DNA of 64,000 nucleotides from JAKAIY01 sp963809385 (GCA_963809385.1 CAWEJL010000002.1:434001-498000); one strand, 5' to 3'. Positions 28,430-38,387 are shown, numbered from the stretch's first letter. Numbers and translations: made by a program. Notes: generated by a model from the sequence alone, not told the origin.

Positions 28430-29140
28430 ATGAGTACAGCGGATCAGACCTCAAATGCCCCCAAAGCCACTGCCGCATCCGCCTTGGCTGCGGCGCCTAT
28501 ACTCGAGATCACGCTGGCCGTCAGCGCGCTGGAGGATCTCTTCAACGCCCCAACAGTCAACCCCTTCGTTGACCGCGATCTGCGCGCCATCGGCGAGCCT
28601 GCCATCAACCGGGCTATCCACCAGTTAGAAGCCGCCGGAATGCGCGATCACCGAGCAGTTCGCTTGCGCGTGCAGGCGCCAGCAAACCTTCTCACGAGCG
28701 ATACCGAGGTAGTGCGAGCAATCAATCGTTACTGTACGGCGAAATTAGCTGACAACAACGTGTCGATACACGTCACACAGGGGCGGGCGCGCAGAGGGCT
28801 AGAAATCTCCGTCGTCGTGGTGTTGCTCTTCGGCATGCTGGCTTACACGCTGCTGGTGACGGTGCTGGCGAATGCCGGAGAGATCATTCAGGGGATCGTG
28901 GAGGGCAGCCTCTCAGTCTTCGCATGGGTTGTGCTGTGGGATACGCTCGAGGCGCTCCTGTTTAATCCATTACCTGCGAGATTCGAGAACCACGCCTTAA
29001 CACGCTTGCTAAGCGCCGAGATTGTGATAGAAGCGTTGAGCGCAGATGACACGTCTGTGCGCACGATGAATAGCGCGGTATGGCGCCGCTGGCGACGTTC
29101 AGTCAATATCACTGCCGCCATAGCGCACTCTTCGCCCTGA
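28430..29140 (+). CDS. Hypothetical membrane protein, 236 aa
   Basis: Not recognised. A soluble N-terminal ~120 residues (with ILEITLAVSALEDLFNAPTV and RAVRLRVQAPANLL) precedes two membrane helices (ISVVVVLLFGMLAYTLLVTV and VFAWVVLWDTLEALLFN) and a cytosolic C-terminal ~55 residues. AGGAG occurs about 12 nt before ATG 28430. Its stop is 1 bp from the stop of the convergent GAP gene. The layout resembles a membrane-anchored sensor or scaffold, but this is only topology. Confidence 0.65.
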   Translation: MSTADQTSNAPKATAASALAAAPILEITLAVSALEDLFNAPTVNPFVDRDLRAIGEPAINRAIHQLEAAGMRDHRAVRLRVQAPANLLTSDTEVVRAINRYCTAKLADNNVSIHVTQGRARRGLEISVVVVLLFGMLAYTLLVTVLANAGEIIQGIVEGSLSVFAWVVLWDTLEALLFNPLPARFENHALTRLLSAEIVIEALSADDTSVRTMNSAVWRRWRRSVNITAAIAHSSP

Positions 29141-29141
29141 G

Positions 29142-29813
29142 TCAAAAACCAAGGCCGCTGACTCCCTTGCTCAAAAGCATGGCGCCGACGAGCACAAGCA
29201 TCACAGCCATCACCGTCGCGTTATTCATCAACAGCCAGGTCTTCCAAGTGGTGAGCCTCTTCGTCGCCGAGTCGCCAGCGAAAACGTGATAGCCCACCAT
29301 CGCGGCTACTGTGAGGCTACCGATGGCGATGAAGACTCCCAACGCGCTGGCGTTTTGTTCGATGTCCAGATGTGCCTGCAGAATGGCTGCGGCGGCCGCC
29401 AGAATGAGCGCTATGTTGCCCGCCGCCGAGAGAACCGCCGCCAATCCCAACGCCCGGATTGGCGTCAGGCTATCAATAGACCGCATCCAACCCGGCATTG
29501 TTGGCTCTTCTCCAGGCTTGGGTCGCTGCAGCCACTGCCGAATGCCAAGGAATACCAACAACACACCAACCGCCACCTTAAACCACGAGATGAGCTTCAG
29601 GGGGCCAGTCCCTGGTGTTAAATTGATGAGATTCACGAGCGCCAGCACAGCCACTTCCGCGACAGCCAGACCAATGATCCAGCCGAGGAGAAAGGCCACA
29701 CCGTTGCTCCGCCCCTTTTGGGAGAGCAAGATCAAGATGACGGCGATGATCGGCAGCGGGCTGATGCTCACTGCGATCGCGATGGGCGCCACGTCGCTGA
29801 TTGCTGTATTCAT
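29142..29813 (-). CDS. GAP family (Sap-like) membrane protein
   Basis: The 223-residue protein has six hydrophobic segments. Typical pieces are AIAVSISPLPIIAVILILLS, NGVAFLLGWIIGLAV and a helix with FLGIRQWLQRPKPGEEP before a cytosolic loop. These match the GAP family (sulfolipid-1-addressing protein and GPL-addressing relatives), membrane proteins linked in mycobacteria to moving lipids across the membrane. GAGAGA precedes ATG 29813. The substrate here is unknown. Confidence 0.8.
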   Translation of the reverse strand: MNTAISDVAPIAIAVSISPLPIIAVILILLSQKGRSNGVAFLLGWIIGLAVAEVAVLALVNLINLTPGTGPLKLISWFKVAVGVLLVFLGIRQWLQRPKPGEEPTMPGWMRSIDSLTPIRALGLAAVLSAAGNIALILAAAAAILQAHLDIEQNASALGVFIAIGSLTVAAMVGYHVFAGDSATKRLTTWKTWLLMNNATVMAVMLVLVGAMLLSKGVSGLGF

Positions 29814-29876
29814 CAGTTATATCTCTCAGCCGTGATGGCCTCAGCGCGTTTCGATGTGCCATGAGGCTCGCTGAAG

Positions 29877-29922
29877 GCTGACATGAGAGGACCGCGAACG
29901 GACGAAGTCCTCTCATGTCAGC
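29877..29922. repeat. Perfect 16-bp inverted repeat, 14-nt loop
   Basis: GCTGACATGAGAGGAC (29877-29892) and its exact complement (29907-29922). It lies 64 bp upstream of the GAP gene start and has no convergent gene end nearby, so it is not an obvious terminator. Confidence 0.75.
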
Positions 29923-30532
29923 GGATTCGCGGCGCAGACCATCACAAATCACAACACTGCTATCGGGCGACCCTTACGAGCTCCCGCTGCGTCGCCACTG
30001 GAGGCTGGCCTAAGCGGGAAACCTATACGCCAAGTAAACGCAGCGGCTTCGCTCTGGCACATCGCATAAACGGTGTGTTCTCCAGGCTAGTTCCTCGCAC
30101 GCCTGAGAGCGTACATACGACTATCCTCAGGCGCAGGGGCGACGTCTGTTCCCTTGAAACCGCGTCGCCGGTTCGTTCAACTGGCCGGACGGAGAAGCCG
30201 GTGCTCGCCCGATCTATCGCGCGGTGTTTCGAATCCGAGATCTTCGCTCTTGCGCTCATTGTGGTTGTCGTCGTAGTTGTCGTCACTGCGCTCCAGAACC
30301 CCTCAACACGGCGCCAGTCATGCGCATAGGACAGTAAGGTGAGAACGCGCCTCGCCCTATGAGTAGTCGGGAGTCTGCCCTTCAAGACTCTCCTCAGGGC
30401 CGATGCGGCATGAATAGGCTCTTGCCTACACTTTACGGCAGAGTGCCGCAGCGTCTCGCCGTGAAGGTTACGAACTCCGTGAGATTGCCGTGAGCCGCGA
30501 GATCGCATAAAGCGCTCAAAGTGAGGAATCCG
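29923..30532. other. Intergenic, nothing firmly recognised
   Basis: Overlapping frames on both strands (plus 29883-30329, minus 30023-30508) share a GT/CG-rich low-complexity run near 30260-30290 that gives poly-Val or poly-Thr. Neither has a ribosome-binding site or a family match. Confidence 0.4.
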
Positions 30533-30952
30533 ATGGATGAAATGTCTAGCGCGCAGGTCCGACGTCCCGGACTGGTCACGTTCGCCGCCATCATGATGTT
30601 TCTGCTTGGCGGATTCGAGGTGGTCTGGTCACTCACCGAGTTCGCGAATGCGGCCTGGCTGTCAGGTACAGTCTACGGTACCTACGGTGGCTACTTGTGG
30701 ATATGGGGCATTGTAGACCTCGCGTTTGCGCTGGTCGCCTTCTACGTTGGCTACGATATCCTGCGAGGGGGATCGTTCGGGCAGGTGATGGGGGTGATCA
30801 TTGTCGGCCTCAGCGCTATTCGGTGGTTTTTCATGCTTCCCGTGTTGCCAGTGGCGGCTGTGGTCATCATCCTGGTGGATGTCTTGATCCTGTACGGTCT
30901 CCTCGCGAACCCCGAATACTTTAGCTCTCGTAGCTCTCGCGCAGCCACATGA
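30533..30952 (+). CDS. DUF7144-type four-helix membrane protein (paralogue 2)
   Basis: The 139-residue protein aligns along its whole length with the one at 16110-16517 (shared RRPGLVTFA-IMMFLLGGFE, GGYLW-W, GYD-LRGG-FGQ, AIRWFF-LP). GAGG lies 6 nt before ATG 30533. The two copies are 14 kb apart and clearly diverged, so the duplication is old. Function unknown. Confidence 0.8.
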   Translation: MDEMSSAQVRRPGLVTFAAIMMFLLGGFEVVWSLTEFANAAWLSGTVYGTYGGYLWIWGIVDLAFALVAFYVGYDILRGGSFGQVMGVIIVGLSAIRWFFMLPVLPVAAVVIILVDVLILYGLLANPEYFSSRSSRAAT

Positions 30953-31278
30953 GCAAGCTCGCCGCACAAGAGGCTCATGTGGTAGCTGAGTGGATGTAGG
31001 GAGACGCCGGAGACAGAAAGGCAAGTAGCGAGGGCGCGACTCTGCCCTGCGGTGTTTTCGCAGGCTCGACCTTCATCCGTTCACTCCATCCTCAAATCAT
31101 CAAACGGCATGGAGTGTAAGGACAGAAGCGCACAAGAAATGAAGAACGGCATTGCGCATGCTTTGCAGCTGTAGCTCTAGCTGTCGAAAGCTAAGGCAAT
31201 TCGCTATGGAGACAGGATCGATAGTTGAGCGGACTGCGCCTTGGGGCGCAGCCCATGACACGAAGGAGCAGATACGCT
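30953..31278. other. Intergenic, nothing recognised
   Basis: No gene or strong hairpin seen between the DUF7144 gene and the small gene at 31279. Confidence 0.4.
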
Positions 31279-31524
31279 ATGGGGATGTTGCGGGTGATGT
31301 CGCGTCGCGGTGATGACAGTGTCTCATGGGATGCGCGACAGGTGGAGACAGCCGATCCTGAGGGATTAGCAGCTGTGAGAGAAGCGGAGCGAATCTTTCG
31401 CGAGCAACGAGAACAGGGAGCGACGGCATTCCGCGTGGAGGCAGGGCGCCGGAGCGTACGCATTGACGATTTCGACCCGACCGCCGAAGAGATCGTGATG
31501 ATTCCGCGCGTTGTAGGGGGCTAG
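31279..31524 (+). CDS. Small conserved-looking protein, 81 aa
   Basis: Begins MGMLRVMSRRGDDSVSWD, has an acidic helix (DPEGLAAVREAERIFREQRE), then ATAFRVEAGRRSVRIDDFDP and ends EEIVMIPRVVGG. AAGGAG lies 10 nt before ATG 31279. I have the impression of similar short proteins in Chloroflexota genomes but cannot name a family. Soluble; could be a small beta-strand adaptor. Confidence 0.65.
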   Translation: MGMLRVMSRRGDDSVSWDARQVETADPEGLAAVREAERIFREQREQGATAFRVEAGRRSVRIDDFDPTAEEIVMIPRVVGG

Positions 31525-31793
31525 TGGAATGATAGCCCCGCGCGGTTTGTTATCACTCATCGACCGCTCGGCGTAGGGTCGCTGCCCTCCACGGCTGATA
31601 CGCGCGAATGATGGTTGGCGCGCATTCCGCACAGCGCCAGCAGGTTCGGCGAACTGCATCGCAAGGGCGAGCGCATGCATACAGATCGTCCACGCTGGGG
31701 ATTCCCCACGGTGTGAGTTAAGAGCCGAAGTATATCGCGCGCCGCGACTGAACATTGTCTAGACGTTGCGGCGTGACAGGAGGAGAGCGACCC

Positions 31794-33263
31794 GTGACAA
31801 CGAAAACAAGGACACCCGTCACCAGCGAAAGCGCACCTGCAACATCTGCGCTCAAGCCAAACGCGCCTAGCCGCATTGAGGCTCCTGGCCAAAATGGTCG
31901 CGTCCCAGCGGCGCGCAAGACCGTGGAGGAGCGCAAGGCATGGGGCCAATCGCTGCGCGAAAAAACGCTACGCAGCAGCCACGCGTTCTATGCCGAATTG
32001 CCCGATCGACCTGATCCAATCGCTTTATTAGAGGCCCAGGCGACCACACGCGTGCCAGAACTGGTTCCCATCCGCTACGCACGCATGCGCGTCTCCCCGT
32101 TCGCCTTCCTGCGTGGATCAGCGATTGTGATGGCTCAGGACCTTGCCAAAACCCCGAGGACTGGCATTCAGACCCAGTTGTGTGGTGACGCCCACTGCGC
32201 CAATTTCGGGGCATACGCTTCGCCGGAGCGTACGCTGCTGTTTGACATCAATGACATGGATGAGACGTACCCAGGCCCTTGGGAATGGGATGTCAAGCGT
32301 CTTGCCGCCAGTCTCTTCGTCGCGGGCCGAAATAACGGATTCCCTGATTCGGTCAACCGGGACATAGTGATCACGACGGTCAGATCCTACCGGCAGCGTA
32401 TGGCCGAGTTCGCGGGCATGCGTACCCTGGATGTGTGGTATACACACGTCACCGCCACCGATCTGCCCAACCAGATTGCGGACAAGCAGACAAGAAATCG
32501 GGCGCAAAAGCAGATAGCGAAGGCGCAGCAGCGCACCAGCTTGAAAGCCTTCGATAAATTGACCGAGATAGTGGATGGCCATCCTGTCATCGCCAATGAT
32601 CCGCCGCTGGTCATGCGCATGGGGGAGCAAGCTACCGAAGCCGAAATCCGCGCGCTCTTCGACAGCTACACAGAGTCGCTACCGAGCGCTCAGCGGCGTG
32701 TGCTCGAAAACTTCCAGATCATCGATGTGGCTCACAAGGTTGTCGGCGTAGGCAGCGTGGGTACTCGGTGCTTTATTGTGCTGCTGACCGGACGTGACGA
32801 CAACGATCCACTGTTCCTGCAAGTCAAGGAGGCAGAGGCTTCAGTGTTGGAAGCGTATCTGCCGAAAACTCACTACAAACACCAGGGAGAACGGGTGGTA
32901 AACGGCCTGGAGCTCATGCAGGCGTCATCCGACATCTTTCTCGGCTGGATGAGTGGACCAGCGGGCCGGCACTTCTACTGGCGACAACTGCACGACATGA
33001 AAGGGTCAGTAGAGATTGAAAACCTTACGTCTGCAAATCTGGCGCTGTACGGCGGTTTGTGTGGTTATGCTCTGGCGCGCGGGCATGCCCGCTCTTCGAT
33101 GAATGCTATCGAGATTTCCGGGTATCTTGGCGCGAGCGACAGCTTTGATTTGGCCATCGCTTCCTTCGCCGAGGCGTACGCGAACCAAACAGAGCGTGAT
33201 TACCGGGCATTGCTCGCTGCGATCAAGTCAGGGCGCATCGTAGCGGCGATGAGCGCAGAGTAA
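31794..33263 (+). CDS. DUF2252 family protein
   Basis: The 489-residue protein matches DUF2252: PIRYARMRVSPFAFLRGSAI, QLCGDAHCANFGAY, LLFDINDMDETYPGPWEWDV, KRLAASLF, VGVGSVGTRCFIVLL, and FYWRQLHDMKGS. The fold is related to aminoglycoside phosphotransferase/kinase-like proteins (the GDAH and DINDxDE motifs recall catalytic and metal-binding loops), but the substrate is unknown. GTG 31794 is chosen because AGGAGGAG lies just before it; the first ~45 residues are disordered. Confidence 0.88.
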   Translation: MTTKTRTPVTSESAPATSALKPNAPSRIEAPGQNGRVPAARKTVEERKAWGQSLREKTLRSSHAFYAELPDRPDPIALLEAQATTRVPELVPIRYARMRVSPFAFLRGSAIVMAQDLAKTPRTGIQTQLCGDAHCANFGAYASPERTLLFDINDMDETYPGPWEWDVKRLAASLFVAGRNNGFPDSVNRDIVITTVRSYRQRMAEFAGMRTLDVWYTHVTATDLPNQIADKQTRNRAQKQIAKAQQRTSLKAFDKLTEIVDGHPVIANDPPLVMRMGEQATEAEIRALFDSYTESLPSAQRRVLENFQIIDVAHKVVGVGSVGTRCFIVLLTGRDDNDPLFLQVKEAEASVLEAYLPKTHYKHQGERVVNGLELMQASSDIFLGWMSGPAGRHFYWRQLHDMKGSVEIENLTSANLALYGGLCGYALARGHARSSMNAIEISGYLGASDSFDLAIASFAEAYANQTERDYRALLAAIKSGRIVAAMSAE

Positions 33264-33490
33264 TGAAACGGGTAACGTGACGCATCTCGTGTCGTTCCGC
33301 GGGTTCTAGCAACATGAACTTCGCCACTTCCCTGGCGCGGAGGTTGGTATGGCCCGCGGACATGACGACAGTTGGGGGGCCAGTTGGGGCCGATGCTTCC
33401 CGGCGCTCTCTGGAGAGCGAATGCTCAAACCGACAGACACGCCTCGTACGGGTATCGGATGGATGACGGATGGATGAGGAGCGTCAACAC

Positions 33491-34291
33491 ATGAGCGACA
33501 GTCCACAACTGGATAGTCACACCCGATCCCTGACGCCGCCAGCGGATACAGCGGATGCGGCTGCTGGTCGTGCTGAGCGGATCGAGGACCAGTTCGATGC
33601 GACATCGTCCCTGCTCCGTCTGCTCGTAGGTGGGGCGCTTGTCGGCGCCGACGAGTTGCGGTATCGGTTGCAGGTGTGGGAAGCAGCCACGCGCTCCGCA
33701 ACACGGGCGCCGTCACGCCATGCTCAGCCCCAGGCTGCTCCCGAGGCGCTACGCTATGCGCTCATTGGGATGCTGTTTGAATCTGAGGCGCGCGTGCGAC
33801 GGGGATTCTCCAGGATGTTGGCGCGCATGTGGCGTCTCTCTGACGAAGCCGATTCGTATGATTCGTACGATTCGTACTATATAGCGGATACACCTGACAT
33901 GCCTCCGTCGCCACTTGACCCGTTGCTGATACGTCTGGATGAACTTCTGGACGAACTGCGCTTCAACGCGACGACAACAATCGATCGTTGGAGCGCCCGA
34001 GGATGGGTCGAGGAGCAACACGGACGTCGTATGGCGCGGCTAGCCACGGTCAGCGTGATGGATGAGCTGCTCGATTACATGGCGCGAAATCCCCAAGTGC
34101 GCCAGTTGATCGAGAAGCAAGCCACAGGCATGGCTGGTACTGCTGTGGAAGAAGTACAGGGGCGCACGGCGCAGGCGGATATGTGGGTCGAGCGGATTGC
34201 GCATGGCCTGCTCCATCGTCCGATGAACAATGAAGTCGAAGAGCCCGCGAACAACGTGGAGCCTCCCCCAACGAATAATCCAGGCGGTTGA
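33491..34291 (+). CDS. Hypothetical protein with DSYDSYDSYY insert, 266 aa
   Basis: Not recognised. A disordered N-terminus (~35 residues) precedes helical segments (LLRLLVGGALVGADELRYRL, ALRYALIGMLFESEARVRRG). A short Asp-Ser-Tyr repeat made by a 9-bp tandem repeat near 33855-33880 follows, then more helices (WVEEQHGRRMARLATVSVMD). GAGGAGCG precedes ATG 33491. The next gene (RDD) starts 4 bp after its stop, so the two form an operon. It may be a soluble partner of the RDD membrane protein. Confidence 0.7.
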   Translation: MSDSPQLDSHTRSLTPPADTADAAAGRAERIEDQFDATSSLLRLLVGGALVGADELRYRLQVWEAATRSATRAPSRHAQPQAAPEALRYALIGMLFESEARVRRGFSRMLARMWRLSDEADSYDSYDSYYIADTPDMPPSPLDPLLIRLDELLDELRFNATTTIDRWSARGWVEEQHGRRMARLATVSVMDELLDYMARNPQVRQLIEKQATGMAGTAVEEVQGRTAQADMWVERIAHGLLHRPMNNEVEEPANNVEPPPTNNPGG

Positions 34292-34295
34292 TCTG

Positions 34296-34829
34296 ATGAA
34301 CAAGGAAGCGCTTCAACTTCAGCATGCGGGGTTCATCAGCCGCGCCATCGCCTTCGTTCTCGACCTCATCGTGATGAGTGTGGCAATCTTTGCGACGATC
34401 GCCCTTACAGAGGCGGTGCTGGGATTTTTCACCTTGTATGGCCTCATTGGCCAGCGGGTCGTGCAGTCTGATCTCTTTCGCAATCTCCTCTTCGCTCTGA
34501 TCGCCCTCGCGAGCGCTGGCATCGCCATCGGCTATCCTGTTGGGTGCTGGGTGCTCCTTGGCCAAACACCAGGCAAGATGCTCACGGGTGTGCGCATCGT
34601 GCGGATAGATGGCCAGCCACTGACTGTCAGGCGCGCCTTGCTCCGGTTCTTCGGGTATTGGCTGTCGGCCATTCCGCTAGGCATAGGCTTCTTCTGGGTG
34701 CTCGTGGACGACCAGCGACAGTGCTGGCATGACAAGCTTGCCGGCACATGTGTCGTCTATGATTCAAGGTCTCCCTTGACGAGGTCTCGCCAGACGCCGG
34801 CCTCCTCCAGCCAGAAGTTGCTCGCATAG
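34296..34829 (+). CDS. RDD family membrane protein
   Basis: The 177-residue protein has the RDD pattern: HAGFISRAIAFVLDLIVMSV with the R-x(n)-D signature in the first helix, a second helix, and GQTPGKMLTGVRIVR plus WHDKLAGTCVV near the end. RDD proteins are small membrane proteins, some acting as ion or lipid transporters; function here is open. It begins 4 bp after the preceding gene's stop (translational coupling likely). Confidence 0.88.
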   Translation: MNKEALQLQHAGFISRAIAFVLDLIVMSVAIFATIALTEAVLGFFTLYGLIGQRVVQSDLFRNLLFALIALASAGIAIGYPVGCWVLLGQTPGKMLTGVRIVRIDGQPLTVRRALLRFFGYWLSAIPLGIGFFWVLVDDQRQCWHDKLAGTCVVYDSRSPLTRSRQTPASSSQKLLA

Positions 34830-34924
34830 GCCATAAGTCTTAATCCAGCCTCTTCTTTAAAATGGAGACTTGGAGCATAGCCGCTCTCCATTCCCTCGCA
34901 GACGAACGATAACGAAGATAACGA

Positions 34925-34975
34925 AGACGATGGAACGCCACTTCCGCCGCTCGCGGAAGTGGCGTTCCATCGTCT
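34925..34975 (+). terminator. Perfect 23-bp hairpin after the RDD gene
   Basis: Left arm 34925-34947, 5-nt loop CGCTC, right arm 34953-34975, all 23 pairs matching. There is no T-run after it. The tip (TTCCGC, loop CGCTC, GCGGAA) recurs in the hairpin at 60713-60744. Confidence 0.75.
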
Positions 34976-35048
34976 GAATAGCAGTCACCGCTGCGGGATA
35001 TCCAATGGCGAACGGTGCGCTGTCAGCATATGAAGCGGCATGGAGCGC

Positions 35049-35294
35049 CTATTCGGCCCATGCCTGATCTACCTCCGAGGCTGATACATGGATGCTCTTG
35101 ATAGGTGCGCTATGCAGGCAATGCTCACACAAACAGACGAAGGTTAGGAGCGCTGGAGACCGCCCCTGCGTCGCAATATCCGCCTCGGAATACCACCCAG
35201 AATGCCGGCGGCAGTAGCCGTGAGAGCATTCCTGACACACACGTGTAGCTCTGTTGCGGCAGCCGGCCCACGCGCACAGCGTCCCATCGTCCAT
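35049..35294 (-). CDS. Small zinc-finger-like protein, 81 aa
   Basis: The product is Cys/His-rich near its N-terminus: LCAWAGCRNRATRVCQECSH followed by GYCRRHSG, giving four to five Cys and two His with spacing like AN1/B-box zinc fingers. Further Cys occur in FVCLCEHCLH. GGTGAG precedes ATG 35294. It should bind one or two zinc ions; role unknown. No adjacent same-strand partner. Confidence 0.6.
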   Translation of the reverse strand: MDDGTLCAWAGCRNRATRVCQECSHGYCRRHSGWYSEADIATQGRSPALLTFVCLCEHCLHSAPIKSIHVSASEVDQAWAE

Positions 35295-35755
35295 GGATCT
35301 CACCCCTATCGCCATCAGCCAGTCACGATTAACTTCAGCAACGGACGAATGACGCTGCTGTGTAGAGCCGTCCAGCAAGATACGCGCCGAGGCGCTCACA
35401 TAAAGCGACGGGAGCGCATGAGGAGCGTCTAGTCAGAGCAGGTATCATTCTTCAACCATCGTACATCGCTCTTGCCCTTGCGCCGCCTAACCAATAGGTA
35501 AGACATCACGGCGAGTATTTGGCCCACCTTAAGGAGAGGGATCGCTAGCAGATACAGGCGCTCCGGCACGCGCAGGCGCGCTGGTGTTCTAGCCGCCCGA
35601 TCGAGAACCAGCGGGATCTGGCGGTCAGGGCCCGCGCCCACCTAGCTGGCGACCTTGGCGTGTAGGGCGCGCATGACGAAGGATAGGCGAAGACAGAGCG
35701 GGAAGCGGGCGGAGGACAAACCTCCGCCCGCTTCCCGCTATGCCAGCTGACGCCG
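35295..35755. other. Intergenic, one hairpin (35697-35739)
   Basis: A weak minus-strand frame (35429-35641) could encode a 70-residue protein with one hydrophobic stretch (LYLLAIPLLKVGQILAVMSY), but its GTG start directly follows a stop and has no ribosome-binding site, so it is not called. The hairpin near the right edge belongs to the SHOCT gene. Confidence 0.4.
35697..35739 (-). terminator. Perfect 19-bp hairpin after the SHOCT gene
   Basis: AGCGGGAAGCGGGCGGAGG (35697-35715), loop ACAAA, exact complement 35721-35739. It lies 17 bp past the stop of the minus-strand SHOCT gene. No T-run. Confidence 0.75.
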
Positions 35756-36061
35756 TTAGACTGCGACGCCTCCCGGCGTGGTGGGGGGCTGTGGCTCACT
35801 CGTCACAATCTGGCCCCCTTCGAGCCGCTCACGCATGCGCGCAAACGTCGCTTCATCTATCTCACCGCGCGCGTAGCGCTGGCGGAGAATCTCCATCGAG
35901 GAGGGTCCAGGGGCGCTTACCAGCGGATTCGCCACCGGCGTCCGGTTGCTGAACAGGCGAATGAGCGCCCAGATCGCTAGTCCTAGCAGCGCGATCCAGA
36001 GCAGGCTGCCGAGTCCCATCCACAGAAACCCAAACCAGCCCCAACCATATTCCCACATCAT
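35756..36061 (-). CDS. SHOCT-domain membrane protein (copy 1)
   Basis: The 101-residue protein has an aromatic-rich N-terminus and a membrane helix (SLLWIALLGLAIWALIRLF), then a linker and a C-terminal SHOCT motif (MEILRQRYARGEIDEATFAR). SHOCT is a short oligomerisation motif found on many small envelope proteins. GAGGAG precedes the start. It is the last gene of a likely five-gene minus-strand unit with the two-component system at 37-39 kb. Confidence 0.85.
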   Translation of the reverse strand: MMWEYGWGWFGFLWMGLGSLLWIALLGLAIWALIRLFSNRTPVANPLVSAPGPSSMEILRQRYARGEIDEATFARMRERLEGGQIVTSEPQPPTTPGGVAV

Positions 36062-36142
36062 ATGTGTGCTCCTCTTTCATCAGTCCGCCGCGTCAGCCGC
36101 TGGCTTCCCAACCAGCGGCTGACTGGTTCGCCCTGCCGCTCG

Positions 36143-36670
36143 TTACGCCGTCACAGTTATCTGCCCGGTCATCGTCTCGTGCAGGTCGCAGTAGTAGGTG
36201 TAGACACCGGCCTTGGTGAACGTGTAGCTGAACGTACCGCCGTGGCTCAGGTCGCCGCTGCTTGTGATCGAGCTGTCATTGAACGTGACGGTGTGCGTCC
36301 CCATGCTCTCGTTGATCCATGTGACGGTCGTGCCTACCTTGACATCCAGGTTGGCCGGGTAGAAGGCGTAGTTGCGGATGACGACCGTGTTCGCGGCCAC
36401 CGCTGCCGTACCCGTCTGACTCTGCTCGTACATGCCCGGGCCATAGCCGTTCATCATCCCGCCCTGACCCATGTGGCCGTAGCCATTCTCATCCGAGCCA
36501 TTCATCATCCATCCCGGTCCGTATGTCTGCTGATTCGTGGCGCTCTGGCGAGTCGCGAACGGGCCGTATCCGTTACTCCCAGCCATGGCCATCGCGACAC
36601 CAGCGCCAGTTAACGCCAGCACACCAGCTAACGCTAGCCCGCCTATGACGGCAATCCATCGCTTTCTCAT
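36143..36670 (-). CDS. Secreted cupredoxin-like protein
   Basis: The 175-residue precursor has a signal peptide (residues 1-~30), then a Gly/Met/Tyr-rich linker (GPGWMMNGSDENGYGHMGQG) and a cupredoxin domain. The type I copper ligands are visible: His126 (MGTHTVTF), Cys161, His164 and Met167 (YYCDLHETMTG). It is likely exported and binds copper, for electron transfer or copper handling. Both the linker and the sensor kinase of the same cluster are rich in Met and Gly. Lies between the two SHOCT genes. Confidence 0.88.
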   Translation of the reverse strand: MRKRWIAVIGGLALAGVLALTGAGVAMAMAGSNGYGPFATRQSATNQQTYGPGWMMNGSDENGYGHMGQGGMMNGYGPGMYEQSQTGTAAVAANTVVIRNYAFYPANLDVKVGTTVTWINESMGTHTVTFNDSSITSSGDLSHGGTFSYTFTKAGVYTYYCDLHETMTGQITVTA

Positions 36671-36756
36671 GGTCTTACCTCCTCTATCGTCTTCTATCGT
36701 CTGTGATATTCACTGGCCAGGCGACGCTCAAGCCGCCCGCGTCCAGTTATCGAGCG

Positions 36757-36987
36757 TTAGTCGTATGGCAGCGTGCGCAACGCCTGCTGGTACTCGGCAT
36801 CCGAGATTTCCCCCGCCGCATAGCGCCGGCTGACGAGCTCGCGCGCTACTTCCGCGTCGCGGCGGCGCTCGCGGGGGAAGAAGCGGCTCACAGCCCATAG
36901 CAGAACCAGGAATAGCCCGATCCAGAAGAGCCCCATGAGCAGCATGCCAAACAGGCCCGCGCCGCCAAATCCAAAGAGCCCCATCAT
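36757..36987 (-). CDS. SHOCT-domain membrane protein (copy 2)
   Basis: The 76-residue protein has a Gly/Phe-rich start, a membrane helix (LLMGLFWIGLFLVLLWAVSRF) and a C-terminal SHOCT motif (LVSRRYAAGEISDAEYQQAL). Same strand and direction as the cupredoxin and the sensor kinase; 86 bp before the cupredoxin gene. Confidence 0.82.
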   Translation of the reverse strand: MMGLFGFGGAGLFGMLLMGLFWIGLFLVLLWAVSRFFPRERRRDAEVARELVSRRYAAGEISDAEYQQALRTLPYD

Positions 36988-37188
36988 CTTGTCGCCCCCT
37001 TATGCGCGTGTGTTTGCGTGTGTTCGCGCCATTGTCTGGCGTCTCTGTCAGGCGCCGGGGCCACTGTGCGCGTCCAGTTCCAACCCTCTGTTGAGAGGAT
37101 ATCGCCGCAAGATCAAGGGGGAATGCGAGAGAAGATCAAGATTTGCTCAAGACTGGGGCAAGCCGCGGTCAGGGGACGAGGGGCGCGG

Positions 37189-38337
<1,149 letters not shown>

Positions 38338-38350
38338 ACGCTCGCTCCCC

Positions 38351-38387
38351 TCATCCCGGCGTCATCCGGCGTCATCCGGCGTCATCC
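38351..38387. repeat. 10-bp tandem repeat spanning the response-regulator stop
   Basis: CATCCGGCGT occurs about 3.5 times (38351-38387, the leftmost unit with one difference). Because 10 is not a multiple of 3, a change in copy number would move the stop of the response regulator. Confidence 0.8.

Noticed and set aside
29883..30508. Overlapping frames on both strands with poly-Val and poly-Thr tracts
   Set aside because: Both arise from one low-complexity GT/CG stretch; no start signals or conserved sequence.
35429..35641. 70-aa minus-strand frame with one hydrophobic stretch
   Set aside because: Its GTG start directly follows a stop and has no ribosome-binding site; composition is ambiguous.
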